From: Bacteroidales bacterium UBA1204
GTDB taxonomy: Bacteria > Bacteroidota > Bacteroidia > Bacteroidales > F082
Assembly (NCBI GenBank): GCA_002310075.1
Contig: DBXU01000096.1
Location: forward strand, 3,980-11,061
Direction of reading: 5' to 3'
Length of the DNA stretch: 7,082 bases
A program made the position numbers and the translations under genes. The notes below the pieces were generated by a model. That model made no database searches. It saw only the letters and a program-made list of their open reading frames with translations, and was not told where the DNA came from. Positions 6,289-7,082 of this stretch are shown piece by piece. Each line of letters begins with the position of its first letter. The stretch's first letter is position 1.

Positions 6289-6318
6289 AAAAAAGGGCGC
6301 CGGTTGGCGCCCTTTTTT
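6289..6318. terminator. Bidirectional intrinsic terminator between the PAS gene and ackA
   Basis: A perfect GC-rich stem, GGGCGCC (6295-6301) with GGCGCCC (6306-6312), closes a GGTT loop. Six A precede it (6289-6294) and six T follow it (6313-6318), extending the pairing to 13 bases and giving a U-tract on either strand. It starts two bases after the PAS stop codon and 14 bases beyond the ackA stop codon, so it can end both convergent transcripts. Confidence 0.92.
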
Positions 6319-6332
6319 CTGTTCAAGTGACT

Positions 6333-7082
6333 TTATTTCGTCACAAGGTTGTAGGTGTCTTGCGCTATGACGAATTCTTCGTCTGTCGGGTACACCACTA
6401 CGGTGACCTTTGAGTTGGGCGTGGAGATGACGCCGGCATCGCCGATGGTCTCCTTGTTCAGCTGACGGTCGTATTCGATGCCGAGGCCTTCCATGTTTTC
6501 AAGGATGGCTTCGCGCATGAACCAGGCGTTCTCGCCGATGCCGCCTGTCATGACGATAATGTCGGCGCCGTTCATCACGGCCATGTAGGCTCCGATGTAT
6601 TTCTTCACACGGTGGGCGAACATGTTGAAGGCATAGGTGCAGCGTTCGTCACCTTCTTCCTTGGCGGCGCGCACGTCGCGCATGTCTTGTTTGCCTCCGG
6701 TGATGCCCACGAGGCCCGATTTCTTATTGACCAGCGTGTTCATCTCTTTGGTGGTATAGCCTTCCTTATCCATGATGTACATGAAAGCGCCCAGGTCGAG
6801 GTCGCCAGTGCGGCTACCCATGACGAGGCCTTCCACGGGAGTGAAGCCCATCGAGGTCTCCACTGACTTGCCGTATTCGACAGCTGCGATGGAGGCGCCG
6901 CTTCCGAGGTGGCAGGTCACAATCTTCGACTTCTTCCAGTCTTTGCCTACGAAGGCAGCGGCCTTCTCGGCCACGTATTTGTGGCTTGTGCCATGGAAAC
7001 CGTAACGGCGCACACGGTATTTGTCATAGTACTCGTAAGGCACAGCATAGAGGTATGCCTCAGGCGGCATGGTGCTGTGGAA
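6333..7082 (-). CDS. ackA: Acetate kinase, C-terminal part (5' end outside window)
   Basis: AckA transfers phosphate between acetyl phosphate and ADP, giving acetate and ATP; it is the last step of the phosphotransacetylase-acetate kinase route of fermentative ATP formation and is cytosolic. The 249 residues seen begin FHSTMPPEAYLYAVPYEYY, matching the middle of the enzyme. They include the acetate kinase signature RRYGFHGTSH (fragment residues 25-34, with the catalytic-site His), the phosphate-binding CHLGSGAS, GLVMGSRTGD with the conserved active-site Arg, TGGIGEN of the nucleotide site, and TDEEFVIAQD close to the C-terminus. The family is about 400 residues long, so roughly the first 150 lie beyond the window edge. 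The gene converges on the PAS gene and shares its terminator. The phosphotransacetylase gene pta is a frequent neighbour but is not in view. No frameshift or missing motif is seen in the visible part. Confidence 0.96.
   Translation of the reverse strand, partial: FHSTMPPEAYLYAVPYEYYDKYRVRRYGFHGTSHKYVAEKAAAFVGKDWKKSKIVTCHLGSGASIAAVEYGKSVETSMGFTPVEGLVMGSRTGDLDLGAFMYIMDKEGYTTKEMNTLVNKKSGLVGITGGKQDMRDVRAAKEEGDERCTYAFNMFAHRVKKYIGAYMAVMNGADIIVMTGGIGENAWFMREAILENMEGLGIEYDRQLNKETIGDAGVISTPNSKVTVVVYPTDEEFVIAQDTYNLVTK

Overview
The window looks like chromosomal DNA of a member of the Bacteroidota, most likely the order Bacteroidales (Prevotella/Bacteroides-like). Three things in the sequence support this. 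A putative secreted peptidase ends in a type IX secretion (T9SS) type A sorting domain. Four intergenic sites match the Bacteroidota -7 promoter element TAnnTTTG, three of them as the identical octamer TATCTTTG. The LptF/LptG-type permease carries a long charged insert of the kind seen in Bacteroidota members. The genus is inference only.

Layout. Positions 1-320 (minus) hold the first 106 codons of the ABC-F translation factor EttA, with its promoter just upstream. Next come four minus-strand genes in a row, read from high to low coordinates: an LptF/LptG-family lipopolysaccharide export permease (5883-4396), a GT4 glycosyltransferase (4383-3166), a second GT4 glycosyltransferase of the TIGR03087-like type (3133-1955), and an M6-family metalloprotease with a T9SS sorting domain (1908-367). 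The gaps are 12, 32 and 46 bases, so these four genes could form one operon driven from about 5900, with a second, internal promoter before the second glycosyltransferase. Divergent from the permease is a small PAS-domain protein (5951-6286, plus). It faces the 3' part of acetate kinase ackA (7082-6333, minus), and the two are separated by a bidirectional intrinsic terminator.

How the genes may work together. The permease and two glycosyltransferases point to making and exporting a surface glycolipid. The last gene of the series encodes a protein expected to cross the outer membrane by T9SS, and in the species studied such proteins are anchored to a form of LPS. The cluster could therefore link surface glycan production with a surface-anchored peptidase; this is inference from gene order. 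EttA and AckA are housekeeping genes (translation throttling by energy state; acetate/ATP metabolism).

No RNA genes, mobile elements, CRISPR arrays or attachment sites were seen, and no gene-free stretch exceeds 70 bases. I do not see a clearly undescribed system. The most unusual details are a 31-bp dyad spanning two divergent promoters, a perfect 12-bp tandem duplication directly before the peptidase start codon, and a glycine-to-aspartate change inside the peptidase zinc-binding motif.
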